From positions 124,001 to 188,000 of the forward strand of contig JAVJSI010000017.1 of the NCBI GenBank assembly GCA_040219515.1: 64,000 bases of DNA. Direction: 5' to 3'. Position numbers and translations under genes: made by a program. The first letter of the stretch is position 1; each line of letters starts with the position of its first letter. Under the pieces are notes generated by a model. That model did no database searches and was not told the DNA's origin. It saw only the letters and a program-made list of their open reading frames with translations. The DNA comes from Acidimicrobiales bacterium (GTDB lineage Bacteria > Actinomycetota > Acidimicrobiia > Acidimicrobiales > Aldehydirespiratoraceae). Below are positions 15,817 to 26,485 of the stretch, piece by piece.

Positions 15817-16982
15817 TGGACTTCTCCTTCCCGCCCGAGGTCGAGGCGTTTCGCGCCGAGGTCCGCGAGTTCCTGGCCGAACACCTCACCGAGGAGATGA
15901 TCGAGGCCACCCACGACGGCACGGTGCATGCACCGGCCCTCCACGCGGCGATGGCGGAGCGGGGCTGGTTGTCCGGCCCCGTCCCCGAGGCGCTCGGGGG
16001 CGGGGGCCGCTCCGCGCTCGAGTCGGTGGTGCTCAACGAGGAGCTCCAGCTCGCCCGGGCCCCGATCGACGCGATGGCCGTTTCGATCGTGGTCGCGTCG
16101 ATCCTGCTCGAACACGGCAGCGACCATCTGAAGGAGACGGTCGTACCCCGTCTCCTCGACGGCACCGCCCTCGGCTGCTTCGGCTACACCGAACCCGAGA
16201 GCGGATCCGATGTCGCGGCTGCCCAGACCAAGGCCGTGCTCGACGGAGACCAGTGGGTCATCAACGGCGCCAAGATGTGGACCACCCTGGCCCACATCTC
16301 CGATTACGTGATCCTGCTCACACGCACCGACCCCGAGGTGCCCAAGCACAAGGGCCTCACCTTCTTCCTCGTGCCGCTCGACACGCCGGGCATCGAGATC
16401 CAGCCGGTGCCGACGATGGCCGTCGAGCGCTCGAACGCGACCTTCTACGACGACGTGCGACTCGACGACGAATGGCGCGTCGGCGAGGTGAACGGCGGAT
16501 GGGCCGTCATGAAGACCGCGCTGAAGTACGAGCGCGGCATCGCCGGCGGCCAGTTCCCGTCGCCGCCGGTGATCGATGCGGCCGTCGACTGGTCAGAGAC
16601 CCACGTTCGTTCCGATGGCTCTCGTCCGATCGACGACGCGACGACCCGCGAGAAGCTGATACGGGCGCTCATCGACGTCGAGGTGTGCCGAGGCTTCGCC
16701 TACCACACCGCCGCGTTGGCCGAGGAGGGTGTGATGTTCGGCGTCGAGGGCTCGATGACGAAGCTCTTTGCGTCCGAGAGCTACAAGCGCCACTGCCGTG
16801 AGTTCCACGACCTCATGGGGGTCGAGGGTCTCCTCACCCATCACAACGCCGATGCCCACCTTTCGGGACGAATCGAGGAGAACCTGCGACATTCGCCGGT
16901 GACCACGATCTACGGCGGCACCAGCGAGATCAGCCGCAATCTGATCGCCGAAGGCCACCTCGGTCTTCCCCGCGCTCGCTGA
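15816..16982 (+). CDS. Acyl-CoA dehydrogenase
   Basis: A 388-residue acyl-CoA dehydrogenase. Features include the flavin-binding GYTEPESGSD and WVINGAKMWTT segments, LVPLDTPGI in the middle domain and VTTIYGGTSEISRNLIA near the end, where the residue before GTS is Gly instead of the Glu base of the MCAD type, so the base must lie elsewhere or on the partner. ATG 15816 overlaps the previous stop and is preceded by a strong AAGGAGG at 15802-15808; an upstream in-frame TTG is rejected. It most likely forms a complex with the upstream subunit and feeds electrons to an electron transfer flavoprotein. Confidence 0.92.
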   Translation: MDFSFPPEVEAFRAEVREFLAEHLTEEMIEATHDGTVHAPALHAAMAERGWLSGPVPEALGGGGRSALESVVLNEELQLARAPIDAMAVSIVVASILLEHGSDHLKETVVPRLLDGTALGCFGYTEPESGSDVAAAQTKAVLDGDQWVINGAKMWTTLAHISDYVILLTRTDPEVPKHKGLTFFLVPLDTPGIEIQPVPTMAVERSNATFYDDVRLDDEWRVGEVNGGWAVMKTALKYERGIAGGQFPSPPVIDAAVDWSETHVRSDGSRPIDDATTREKLIRALIDVEVCRGFAYHTAALAEEGVMFGVEGSMTKLFASESYKRHCREFHDLMGVEGLLTHHNADAHLSGRIEENLRHSPVTTIYGGTSEISRNLIAEGHLGLPRAR

Positions 16983-16999
16983 CCGCCTGGCGCGGGCAG

Positions 17000-17071
17000 T
17001 GCCCCTGGGCAGAATCGAACTGCCGCTCACGGTTTAGGAAACCGATGCTCTATCCACTGAGCTACAGGGGC
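17000..17071 (-). tRNA. tRNA-Arg (anticodon CCT)
   Basis: Full cloverleaf on the minus strand: 7-bp acceptor stem GCCCCTG/CAGGGGC, D-arm GCTC...GAGC, anticodon loop TTCCTAA with CCT at the anticodon, TTCGATT in the T-loop, discriminator A, CCA not encoded. It reads AGG codons. One T-T mismatch ends the anticodon stem. Confidence 0.95.
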
Positions 17072-17154
17072 TGGCCGGGTGCTCGACGAGCGCCCGATCC
17101 GGGGCTGATCGTACTTGTGACCGGCCGGCACCCCCACGGCTAGGGTCGGCCGAC

Positions 17155-17934
17155 ATGAGCGACTTCTCTGACCAGTACGGGCCGTGGGCAGTGGTGACGG
17201 GGGCGGCGATGGGTGTGGGCCTGGCGTTCGTCCAGGAGCTTCACGACCGTGGAGTGGCCGTGGTCATGGTCGATCGCAACGAGGTCGTGGGCGAGGTCGC
17301 CGCCGGTCTCGAAGGCGAGACGCGCGCGGTGGTCGTCGACGTGACCGACCCCGACTGGACCGACGCGCTCGACGCGGCGGTCGACGGTCTCGAGATCGGC
17401 TGTGCCGTCGCCAACGCCGGCGTCAGCTACGTGAAGAACTTCCTCGACATGACAGCGCAGGAACGGCGACTCACCGTCGACGTCAACGCCCAGGCCGTCA
17501 CCGACCTGGCCGCATGGTCGTTGCCGCCGATGGTCGAGCGGGGTCGAGGTGGCTTCGTGGTGACCAGCAGCGGTTCGGCGCTCGCCGGCACCGCGGGCGT
17601 CGGCCTCTACAGCGCCACCAAGGCCTTCACCGTGAACCTGGTCGAGTCGATCGGCTGGGAGATCCGCAACACCGGTGTGCAGACCCTGGCGGTCGTCGCG
17701 CCGAGCATGGAGACGCCGGCATTCCTGAACAACGGCGCCGACCACTCACGGATGATGGCGCCGCCCGTGGACCCGCGCACCGTGGTCTCGAGCGCGCTCG
17801 ACGCACTCCCGGCGGGCGGACGCTGGCTGGCCGATGCCGGTCTCGAGTTCGCAGCCACCGTGCCCCGCGCCGAACGCGTCGACATGATGAGCCAGGCGAC
17901 CACCGCGATGTACCCCCAGATCTTCGGCGAGTAG
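17155..17934 (+). CDS. Short-chain dehydrogenase/reductase
   Basis: A 259-residue classical SDR that would oxidise or reduce a carbonyl or alcohol with NAD(P). The cofactor motif is VVTGAAMGVG (residues about 13-22), the NAG-type motif is ANAGVS, the catalytic Ser lies in VTSSGSALAG and the Tyr/Lys pair in YSATKAF. It lacks the extra segment after beta-2 seen in the mycofactocin-coupled SDR at 48244, so ordinary exchange of its cofactor is expected. It is convergent with the response regulator gene (17-bp gap). The substrate is unknown; neighbours suggest lipid or acyl metabolism. Confidence 0.9.
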   Translation: MSDFSDQYGPWAVVTGAAMGVGLAFVQELHDRGVAVVMVDRNEVVGEVAAGLEGETRAVVVDVTDPDWTDALDAAVDGLEIGCAVANAGVSYVKNFLDMTAQERRLTVDVNAQAVTDLAAWSLPPMVERGRGGFVVTSSGSALAGTAGVGLYSATKAFTVNLVESIGWEIRNTGVQTLAVVAPSMETPAFLNNGADHSRMMAPPVDPRTVVSSALDALPAGGRWLADAGLEFAATVPRAERVDMMSQATTAMYPQIFGE

Positions 17935-17951
17935 CCCCCGAGGGCGCCGGG

Positions 17952-18623
17952 TCAGCCGCCGCGGCTGGCGAGGGCCCCGCTCGAGCGTTTGGCCGCGAGT
18001 TGGGTGGCGAACACGGCCGCTTCGGTGCGGGTGTCCTTGCCGAGCTTGCGCAGCATGACCGAGACGTAGTTCTTCACCGTCTTCTCGGAAAGGTGCAGAC
18101 GCTCACCGATCTGGCGATTCGTGAGTCCCTCGGCGACCAGTTCCAGCAGAGTCCGTTCGCGCTCGCTCAGCTCGGCCAGACGCTCCTCCTCTTCGGACTG
18201 CCCGGACCGGAGACGGTCGAACATGCGGTCGGTGAGCCGCGGGTCGACGAGCGACTCGCCGGCGTGCACACTGCGGACCGATCTGATCAGTTCGTCGGAG
18301 CCGACCCGCTTGAGGACATAGCCCGACGCGCCGGCGTTGATCGCGGCGAAGAGGGTCTCGTCGTCGGAGAACGAGGTGAGTACGAGGATCTTCACGTCGG
18401 GTGCATGGGCGCTCAGCGCCTCGCACACGGCGACCCCGTCGCCGTCGGGCAGGACCACGTCGACGAGCGCGATGTCGGGCCGCAGTTCGACGATGGCGCG
18501 CACGCCGTCGTTGACCGTGCCGGCCTCACCGATGATCTCGAGGTCCTCTTCGGCCGAGAGGATGTCACGGAGCCCTCGCCGCACCATCTCGTGGTCGTCG
18601 AGCAGGAAGATCTTGATACTCAT
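17952..18623 (-). CDS. NarL/DevR-type response regulator
   Basis: A 223-residue response regulator with receiver acidic residues Asp9/Asp10, phosphoacceptor Asp55 in IALVDVVLPDG, conserved Lys in YVLKRVG, and a LuxR-type HTH (LSERERTLLELVAEGLTNRQIGE, then EKTVKNYVSVMLRKL). The YVLKxVG and KNYVSxxLxKL patterns resemble the DevR/DosR branch. It is divergent from a PAS histidine kinase (135-bp shared region), which is its likely partner. The ATG at 18623 is used; the frame stays open far upstream only because it is antisense to the kinase gene. Confidence 0.92.
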   Translation of the reverse strand: MSIKIFLLDDHEMVRRGLRDILSAEEDLEIIGEAGTVNDGVRAIVELRPDIALVDVVLPDGDGVAVCEALSAHAPDVKILVLTSFSDDETLFAAINAGASGYVLKRVGSDELIRSVRSVHAGESLVDPRLTDRMFDRLRSGQSEEEERLAELSERERTLLELVAEGLTNRQIGERLHLSEKTVKNYVSVMLRKLGKDTRTEAAVFATQLAAKRSSGALASRGG

Positions 18624-18758
18624 CTGGTTGTCGGGTCCTTCCGCTTCGGCGCTGCGACTCGTCGCCCGCCCGGTGGGTGTCTGTCGGATTTTGTGGACAA
18701 GACCTGAGAAGTCCGCCGGTATTGCCGATGGATCACCAGGAGGGTGGGTGAGATTCAG

Positions 18759-20627
18759 ATGGCTGACGCGACGGCGACAAACGAACGAACGGGACGGATC
18801 GGGCCGACGGTCGATCCTGGCGCCCTCCTCGCGGCGACGATCGAGCACACAGGCGAGTTCCACACACTTCTCTCGGCTGATCTGGACACGCTGTGGGTGT
18901 CCGAGTCGGTTCGTACCGTGCTCGATCTCACCCCGAGTGCCTACCTCAACGTCGCCGCGTCGATGCACATCCACCCCGATGATCTCGAGCGGTGGCACCG
19001 AGCGATGGGCGAGCTCCTCAAGGAGCGTGGTGGCCGTCGCCGCGTCCAATACCGGACACATCACGCCGACGGCACCTGGCGGTGGGTCGAGTGCGTCTCC
19101 TCGAACCTGCTGCACAAGCCGGATGTCGCCGGCGTGGTCTCGACCCATCGCGACGTCACGACCCGGGTGCTGGCCAAGCGGCGACTCTCCCAGAGCGAGC
19201 GCCGCCTTCGGTCGATCGTGTCGAGCGCAGCCGACATCATCGCCATTCTCGATGACGAGGGCTCGATCGAGTACATCACGCCGACGGTCGCCACCATTCT
19301 CGAACGCTCGACCTCGTCGATGCAGGACGGCTGGATGGCATTCGTCCACGATGACGACCACGAGACCATCGAACGGCTCTTCTCCGCGGCGCTCGCGGAC
19401 CCGGGCGTGACAAAGGGACCGGCCGACCTGCGTCTGCTGCGGGGCGACGGCGAGTGGGTGCTGATGGAGGCGCTCTTCACCGACTATCGGTCCGACCCGA
19501 TCGTGCGCGGCATCGTGTGCAACGCCCGCGACGTCACCGCCCGGCGCCGGGCCGAAGCCGAGAAACAGGCCAACCAGACGATCTTCAACGCGCTCGTCGA
19601 GATGGCCCCGATCGGCATCTTCCTCGCCGACGCGGACAACACCTGGAGCTATGTCAACGCCCGGATCGCCAACGAGCTCGGTGTCGGTCCCGAGAAGCTG
19701 CTCGGCACCGGATGGATGTCCGTCTTCGACGCCGCCGACGTGGTTCGGCTCCGCAGCGAGATAGCCCGTTGGGACGGCGAACGACCGTTGGTCACCGAAC
19801 TGCGAACACGAACGAGTCCTGATGCACGCGAGCTGCGACTGACGATGAGCCGCCCGCAGGATGGGCTCGACACCCACGGCCTGGTCGGCACGCTCGAGGA
19901 TGTCACCGACCGTCGAGCCGTCGACGACATGCTGGTCGAGGGTGCCGCGCTCGGTTCGGTAGCGGGCGTGGTCGGCAGTGCCGCCCACGACCTCCACAAC
20001 CTGCTGGCGTCGATCGGCATGCAGCTGGGACTCCTCGATCGCGAAGCCGAGGGCTCGGCTCGTGTCCATGCCGCCGAGGAGGCGGTCGACCGGGCCTGCA
20101 ACATCGCCGAGGACCTGATGGCGATGAGCCGTCCGAGTCGCGGTCGCGTGCAGCCGCTCGACGTCGGGCCCATCGTCGCCGACCTCACGAACATGTTGCG
20201 TGTCCTCGTCGACCACCAAGCCGATCTGGTCTTCGACGATTGGTCGGATGGAACGCTCGTTGCCGCCGATCGTTCCGGCCTCGAACGCATCGTGACGAAC
20301 CTGGTCGTCAACGCCCGCGATGCCGTCGAGCCCCGAGGAAGGATCCGTATCGAGGTCGCCCCCATCGAGCTCGACGAGCACGAGCGACCCGAGAAATCCC
20401 GCGGGGCGACGTATGTGGCGATCAAAGTGATCGATGACGGCTGCGGTATACCCGACGCCTTGGCGGAGCGCGTGTTCGAGCCGGACTTCACGACCAAGGA
20501 GGACGGCAACGGCATCGGCCTCGCCGCCTCCCGGCGCAACGTCCGTGCGTGGAACGGTGATCTGCGGTTCACCTCGACGGAGGGACGCGGCACCACGTTC
20601 ACGGTGCTGCTGCCGGCACTCGGCTAA
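18759..20627 (+). CDS. Multi-PAS sensor histidine kinase
   Basis: A cytoplasmic kinase of about 622 residues without membrane helices. Three PAS/PAC units (about residues 20-145, 150-270 and 280-395) precede a HisKA-like region with AAHDLHNLLASIGMQ (phosphoacceptor His) and a HATPase domain (N-box VTNLVVNARDAVEP, G1 DDGCGIPDAL, G2 DGNGIGLAASRR). The third PAS lacks obvious haem or flavin ligands. ATG 18759 is preferred; an AGGAGG lies at 18738-18743, 15 bp upstream, and GTG 18744 would overlap it. It is divergent from the DevR-like regulator. Its stop overlaps the enoyl-CoA hydratase stop by 4 bp. Confidence 0.9.
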   Translation: MADATATNERTGRIGPTVDPGALLAATIEHTGEFHTLLSADLDTLWVSESVRTVLDLTPSAYLNVAASMHIHPDDLERWHRAMGELLKERGGRRRVQYRTHHADGTWRWVECVSSNLLHKPDVAGVVSTHRDVTTRVLAKRRLSQSERRLRSIVSSAADIIAILDDEGSIEYITPTVATILERSTSSMQDGWMAFVHDDDHETIERLFSAALADPGVTKGPADLRLLRGDGEWVLMEALFTDYRSDPIVRGIVCNARDVTARRRAEAEKQANQTIFNALVEMAPIGIFLADADNTWSYVNARIANELGVGPEKLLGTGWMSVFDAADVVRLRSEIARWDGERPLVTELRTRTSPDARELRLTMSRPQDGLDTHGLVGTLEDVTDRRAVDDMLVEGAALGSVAGVVGSAAHDLHNLLASIGMQLGLLDREAEGSARVHAAEEAVDRACNIAEDLMAMSRPSRGRVQPLDVGPIVADLTNMLRVLVDHQADLVFDDWSDGTLVAADRSGLERIVTNLVVNARDAVEPRGRIRIEVAPIELDEHERPEKSRGATYVAIKVIDDGCGIPDALAERVFEPDFTTKEDGNGIGLAASRRNVRAWNGDLRFTSTEGRGTTFTVLLPALG

Positions 20628-21406
20628 CGGCCCTGCCAGCGGGGAGGCCGCTTCTCGACCCGCGCGGCGCGGCCTTCGGCTGTGTCCTCGCTCTGGGACA
20701 CGACCCGACGCATGGCTTCGCCCATGCGTACGGCGTCGGTCCACGGCAGATCGCGGCCGCGATGGGCCATCTCGTTGGTGGCCCGAACCGCCAACGGTGC
20801 GCCCTGACACAGTCGGCGGGCCAACGCGTTTGCCGCGGTCAGGAGCTCGTCGTGGTCGTGGACCCGCCACGCCAGGCCCATCTCGCGGGCCCGCTCGGCA
20901 TCGATGGTGTCCCCGGTGAGCAGCAGCTCGAGTGCGTCCGGCATCGACACATGGTCGGGCAGTCGCAGGGCGCCGACGATCGTGGCGACGCCGATGGTCA
21001 CTTCGGGGTAGGCGAACGTCGCTCGATCGCTGGCCAGCACGAAGTCGCAGGCGAGCGCGGCGGTCAGGCCGTAGCCGATGCAGGGACCGTTGATCGCGGC
21101 GATGGTCGGCTTCCAGATCTCCATGCCGCTCTCGAACGTGGTGATGGTCGGCCACTCCCAGAACGATCCCGGCCACGTGCCGGTGGAACCGGCCCCGTCC
21201 CGCAGATCGGCGCCGGCACAGAACGCACGGCCGCGTCCGGTCACGATCGCGACCCATGCCTCTTCGTCCTCGCGAAACCGTGTCCATGCCGCGTCCAGAG
21301 CGACCCGCATCTCACCGTTGACGGCGTTGAGCGCATCGGGTCGGTTGTAGGTGATCGTCGCGACGTGGCCATCGCGCTCGTAGGTGGCGGCCGAGTTCGT
21401 GGGCAT
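20624..21406 (-). CDS. Enoyl-CoA hydratase/isomerase family protein
   Basis: A 260-residue crotonase-fold enzyme. The oxyanion hole is in RAFCAGADLRDG and in GPCIGYGLTAALACDFVLAS; the Glu in YPEVTIGV sits in the conserved region after it. The usual hydratase Glu pair is only partly present (the first Glu position is Tyr/Leu in IGYGLT), so a related reaction such as isomerisation or thioester hydrolysis is possible. It probably acts in acyl-CoA breakdown. It is convergent with the PAS kinase and divergent from osmC with 30 bp between starts. Confidence 0.87.
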   Translation of the reverse strand: MPTNSAATYERDGHVATITYNRPDALNAVNGEMRVALDAAWTRFREDEEAWVAIVTGRGRAFCAGADLRDGAGSTGTWPGSFWEWPTITTFESGMEIWKPTIAAINGPCIGYGLTAALACDFVLASDRATFAYPEVTIGVATIVGALRLPDHVSMPDALELLLTGDTIDAERAREMGLAWRVHDHDELLTAANALARRLCQGAPLAVRATNEMAHRGRDLPWTDAVRMGEAMRRVVSQSEDTAEGRAARVEKRPPRWQGR

Positions 21407-21436
21407 GGTCCGAGAGCTTTCCCTACGCTGCGGCCC

Positions 21437-21868
21437 ATGGCCACCATCACCGCAGATCTGTCCACCGGTTTCGCCGTCGAACTACGCGCCGGCGACCACG
21501 TCTGGCATGCCGACGAGCCCGCTGAGCTCGGTGGCACCGACTCGGGTCCCAACCCGTACGAACTGCTGCTGTCCGCCGTGGCTGCGTGCACCTGCATCAC
21601 CGTGTCGATGTACTGCCAGCGCAAGGGTTGGCCGCTCGAGTCGATCTCGGCCCGCTACGAGTTCGACAAGGTCCACGCCGACGATTGCGAGGAATGCGAC
21701 GACGACACGAGTGGCCACATCGACCGGGTTCGCAGCGAGATCTTCATCGAGGGCCACTTCGACGAGGAGCAGCGAGAACGACTCGCCGACGTCGCCCGGA
21801 GGTGCCCCGTCCACAAGACGCTCGACCACGGGGTGAGCTTCACCATCGAAACCGTCTTCGTCGGCTGA
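21437..21868 (+). CDS. OsmC/Ohr family protein
   Basis: A 143-residue OsmC-fold protein. The two redox cysteines expected in the family are Cys51 (in AACTCITVSMYC) and Cys123 (in CPVHKTL); Cys53 and Cys60 are extra, as are Cys84 and Cys87 in an acidic insert (ADDCEECDDD). The family reduces organic hydroperoxides using a thiol partner; in this organism mycothiol or lipoyl proteins are plausible donors. ATG 21437 is used because the fold begins there. It is divergent from the enoyl-CoA hydratase and ends at a bidirectional hairpin. Confidence 0.85.
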   Translation: MATITADLSTGFAVELRAGDHVWHADEPAELGGTDSGPNPYELLLSAVAACTCITVSMYCQRKGWPLESISARYEFDKVHADDCEECDDDTSGHIDRVRSEIFIEGHFDEEQRERLADVARRCPVHKTLDHGVSFTIETVFVG

Positions 21869-21882
21869 CCGAGAAACGGCGA

Positions 21883-21908
21883 ACGGGCGACCCCGAAGGG
21901 CCGCCCGT
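21883..21908. terminator. Bidirectional terminator-like hairpin
   Basis: ACGGGCG-a-CCC, loop CGAA, GGG-c-CGCCCGT: a GC stem of 10 pairs with one mismatch, between the convergent osmC-type and mscL genes. No U-tract follows, as is common in high-GC actinobacteria. Confidence 0.55.
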
Positions 21909-21928
21909 CACGCCTGCGACGGGAGTGA

Positions 21929-22291
21929 CTACCGGTTGGCGAGCGAGTCTCGGATCTCGGTGAGGAGGTCGATTTCGCTGGGTCCTGCCTCGTCTTCCTC
22001 GACCGGACGCTTCATGGCGTTGTAGGCCTTCACCACGAAGAACACCGCCAGCGCGATGAACAGGAAGCTGATGAGCGCCGTCAGGAAGGTGCCGATGTAG
22101 ATCGGCGTGTCACTGATGGTGATCTTGACGTTGCTGAAGTCGGGCTCACCGAAGATCAGCGCCACGATCTGCATGAGGACATTGTCGACGAACGACGTCA
22201 CGACGGCGCCGAAGGCGGCGCCCAAGACCACGGCAACGGCCAGGTCGACGACGTTCCCCTTGTTGATGAAGTCCTTGAATTCCTGGATCAC
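21929..22291 (-). CDS. mscL: Large-conductance mechanosensitive channel MscL
   Basis: A 120-residue pore protein that opens under membrane tension during hypo-osmotic shock. The N-terminal helix QEFKDFINKGNVVDLAVAVV and pore helix (LGAAFGAVVTSFVDNVLM) are characteristic, followed by the second membrane helix (about residues 65-88) and a charged C-terminal bundle (EEDEAGPSEIDLLTEIRDSL). GTG 22291 is chosen because homologs start MIQEFKDF-like and a GGGAG lies just upstream; the TTG at 22333 is rejected. It is monocistronic, convergent with osmC and divergent from acs. Confidence 0.95.
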   Translation of the reverse strand: MIQEFKDFINKGNVVDLAVAVVLGAAFGAVVTSFVDNVLMQIVALIFGEPDFSNVKITISDTPIYIGTFLTALISFLFIALAVFFVVKAYNAMKRPVEEDEAGPSEIDLLTEIRDSLANR

Positions 22292-22406
22292 GTGACTACT
22301 CCCTCTCGAGGGCCACGGAGTGTGACCCGCCAATGCATCCCGACGCCGAAAGCTCGCCGAAAGTCGCGCCCGAGACTACGGCAGCCCCGGTCGCGCCGCT
22401 CGAAAG

Positions 22407-22423
22407 GTCCGGCAGAGCCGGAC
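22407..22423. promoter_or_regulatory. Inverted repeat upstream of acs
   Basis: Perfect 7-bp arms (GTCCGGC, aga, GCCGGAC) 44 bp before the acs start, partly overlapping a second inverted pair (GGACT...AGTCC). Either an operator or an mRNA leader hairpin; which one is not decidable from sequence. Confidence 0.4.
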
Positions 22424-22466
22424 TGACTAGAGTCCGCTCGAGGACGAAGGCAATGGGGGCACAGGC

Positions 22467-24454
<1,988 letters not shown>

Positions 24455-24458
<4 letters not shown>

Positions 24459-24958
24459 GAGATCCTGAGCCGGGAAACTGGCGATGGCGAGGTGAACGGC
24501 GCTTCGACGCGCCGGTGGCCGTCTTCGACATGGACGGCGTGCTCTCCGATGCCTCCCGCCGGCAGAAGTATCTCGCCGTCGATCCGCCCGACTGGGAGAG
24601 CTTCAACAGCCGCGCCTGGCAGGACGGGCCGATTCTCGACGGGATCGACGCCCTCCATGCCGCGGCCGTCGATCATGTGATCGTGGTGGTCACGGCCCGA
24701 CCGTTGACGTCGATCGACATGACCGATCGCTGGCTCGAGGACCACGAGGTACCCGTGGACCTGCTCGTGTTGAGAGACCGTGACGACGAGCGCCACAGCC
24801 CCGCGGTGAAACGCAGCGAGCTGGCCAAGCTCCGGGCGGCCGGTGCCGACGTCGTGATGGCGGTCGAGGACCATCCGGGCATCGTCGCAATGTACGAGGA
24901 GGAAGGCGTGGCCGTGCGCTACGTCCACTCGGGTTACTACGAAATCGGCGAGGTTTGA
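24455..24958 (+). CDS. HAD-like phosphatase, small
   Basis: A 167-residue protein with HAD motif [10 protein letters not shown] (about residues 24-32), motif II/III near [16 protein letters not shown] and RSELAKL, and the acidic motif IV in [15 protein letters not shown]. It resembles the phosphatase part of polynucleotide kinase-phosphatases and phage-type HAD proteins, without the kinase half. GTG 24455 overlaps the acs stop, so translation is coupled to acs. The substrate is unknown; a nucleotide or nucleic-acid 3' phosphate is one possibility. Confidence 0.75.
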
Positions 24959-25040
24959 CCGGGAATTTCGGTGCCTGCTCCTACTGTTGAGTCGTTCAGG
25001 CGGTTCCCGACCGCCCCGGACCCGGAGGTTCCCGACCGAG

Positions 25041-25892
25041 ATGGTCAACACCGCAAAGACGTTCACCCTGCTCGCCGCTCTGGGCGGTCTCATCATCGTT
25101 GCCGGTGGCGCGCTCGGAGGCCAGGGCGGTCTGGTCATCGGTCTGGTCATCGGCCTCGTGATGGCCGGCGGTTCGTACTGGTTCAGCGACAAGCTCGCGA
25201 TCAAGTCGGCCAAGGCGCAGCCGGTCACCCGCGAACAGATGCCCGAGTACTTCCAGATCATGGAGGAGCTGACGGCCAAGGCGAACATGCCGATGCCGAA
25301 GCTCTACGTGGCGCCCAACCCGCAGCCCAACGCCTTCGCCACCGGCCGCAATCCGAATCATGCCGCAGTGGCCGTCACCGTCGGCCTGCTCGACGCGATG
25401 AACTGGGACGAGGTGCGAGGCGTGCTCGCCCACGAGCTCGCCCACATCCGCAATCGCGACATCCTCATCGGCTCGGTGGCCGCCGCCATCGGCATGGGCA
25501 TCACCTTCGCCGCCCGTATGGCGATGTGGGGCGCGATGTTCAGCGGTGGTCGGGGACGCGACCGCAACCCGATCGGAGAGATCGCGTTCGCGATCCTCGC
25601 CCCGATCGCCGCGGCCGTGATCCAGGCCGCGGTCAGTCGCAGCCGCGAGTTCCAGGCCGACGAGTCGGCCGCCAAGCTCATCGGCACCGGCGAGCCCCTG
25701 GCCCGGGCGCTCGAGAAGCTCGACGCCTACGCCATGCGCATTCCGGCCGATGTCGACCCGAACCAGGCCAGCGCCTACATCATCAATCCGCTGTCGGCCC
25801 AGGCCGCCGGCCGGGGCGGTGGCGGGCTGGGCAAGTGGTTCAGCACCCACCCGCCGACCGAACAGCGCATCGCCCGTCTCCGCGCCTTCTGA
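25041..25892 (+). CDS. htpX: HtpX-type membrane metallopeptidase (M48)
   Basis: A 283-residue integral membrane zinc peptidase of the M48B family, expected to degrade damaged membrane proteins. Two N-terminal helices (about 8-28 and 30-47) precede the catalytic HELAH at 131-135; the third zinc ligand is Glu203 in SREFQADE. Two further helices lie between them (about 145-165 and 178-198). The C-terminal [14 protein letters not shown] is a conserved signature. ATG 25041 has a GGAGG at 25024-25028; an earlier start adds no homology. It is convergent with yajQ. Confidence 0.93.
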   Translation: MVNTAKTFTLLAALGGLIIVAGGALGGQGGLVIGLVIGLVMAGGSYWFSDKLAIKSAKAQPVTREQMPEYFQIMEELTAKANMPMPKLYVAPNPQPNAFATGRNPNHAAVAVTVGLLDAMNWDEVRGVLAHELAHIRNRDILIGSVAAAIGMGITFAARMAMWGAMFSGGRGRDRNPIGEIAFAILAPIAAAVIQAAVSRSREFQADESAAKLIGTGEPLARALEKLDAYAMRIPADVDPNQASAYIINPLSAQAAGRGGGGLGKWFSTHPPTEQRIARLRAF

Positions 25893-25907
25893 CCCGGGGC
25901 CAGGGAG

Positions 25908-26396
25908 TCAGTCGCGGAAGTTGTTGAACTGGAGTGGGAGACCGAAGTCGCCCTCCTTCAGTTTCGCGATCACTTCCTGGAGCTGATCGCGCTTCTTGCC
26001 CGAGACCCGCAACTGATCACCCTGGGTCGACGACTGCACGCCCTTGATGCCGAGTGTCTTGATGAACTTGTTGAGCTCGCGGGCCTTGTCGGCGCTGATG
26101 CCGGACTGCAATGTCGCGGTCTGGCGAACGGTGCCGCCCGATGCGGGCTCGATGTTGCCGTAGTCGAGCACCTTCAGACTCACCTTGCGCTTCACCAACT
26201 TCTCTTCGAGCACCTGGCGCAGGGCGGCGAGACGATCCTCTGAGAGGGACGCCATGTCGACGACGCCATCCCCCAGCTCGATCGAGGAGTTGGTGTTCTT
26301 GAAATCGAACCGCTGGGCCACCTCGCGCGCCGCCTGATCGACGGCGTTGCGCACTTCTTGCTGATCGACCTCTGAAACCACATCGAATGTCGGCAT
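25908..26396 (-). CDS. yajQ: YajQ family protein (cyclic-di-GMP binding)
   Basis: A 162-residue YajQ protein with the hallmark opening MPTFDVVSEVDQQEVRNAVD, repeated ferredoxin-like halves and SGKKRDQLQEVIAKLK at the end. Family members bind cyclic di-GMP in some bacteria and nucleic acids or GTP in others; which applies here is not known. ATG 26396 is chosen, since the longer frame to 26420 is outside the conserved opening. It is divergent (89 bp) from a glycosyltransferase-like gene with a PilZ-like tail, and a GGDEF-EAL gene lies 5 kb away, which favours the cyclic-di-GMP role. Confidence 0.9.
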   Translation of the reverse strand: MPTFDVVSEVDQQEVRNAVDQAAREVAQRFDFKNTNSSIELGDGVVDMASLSEDRLAALRQVLEEKLVKRKVSLKVLDYGNIEPASGGTVRQTATLQSGISADKARELNKFIKTLGIKGVQSSTQGDQLRVSGKKRDQLQEVIAKLKEGDFGLPLQFNNFRD

Positions 26397-26485
26397 GAAC
26401 AGGAACGTACCAAACGGCATGCGCCGTACGAACCAGCACGCCGGACTCCGCTCATGTCGGGCGACTTCGTGCCGAACGGAGAACC

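Noticed and set aside
17952-21287. Open frame of 1,111 codons on the minus strand
   Set aside because: Only its last 223 codons are a gene (the response regulator); the rest is antisense to the PAS kinase and enoyl-CoA hydratase region and has no domain.
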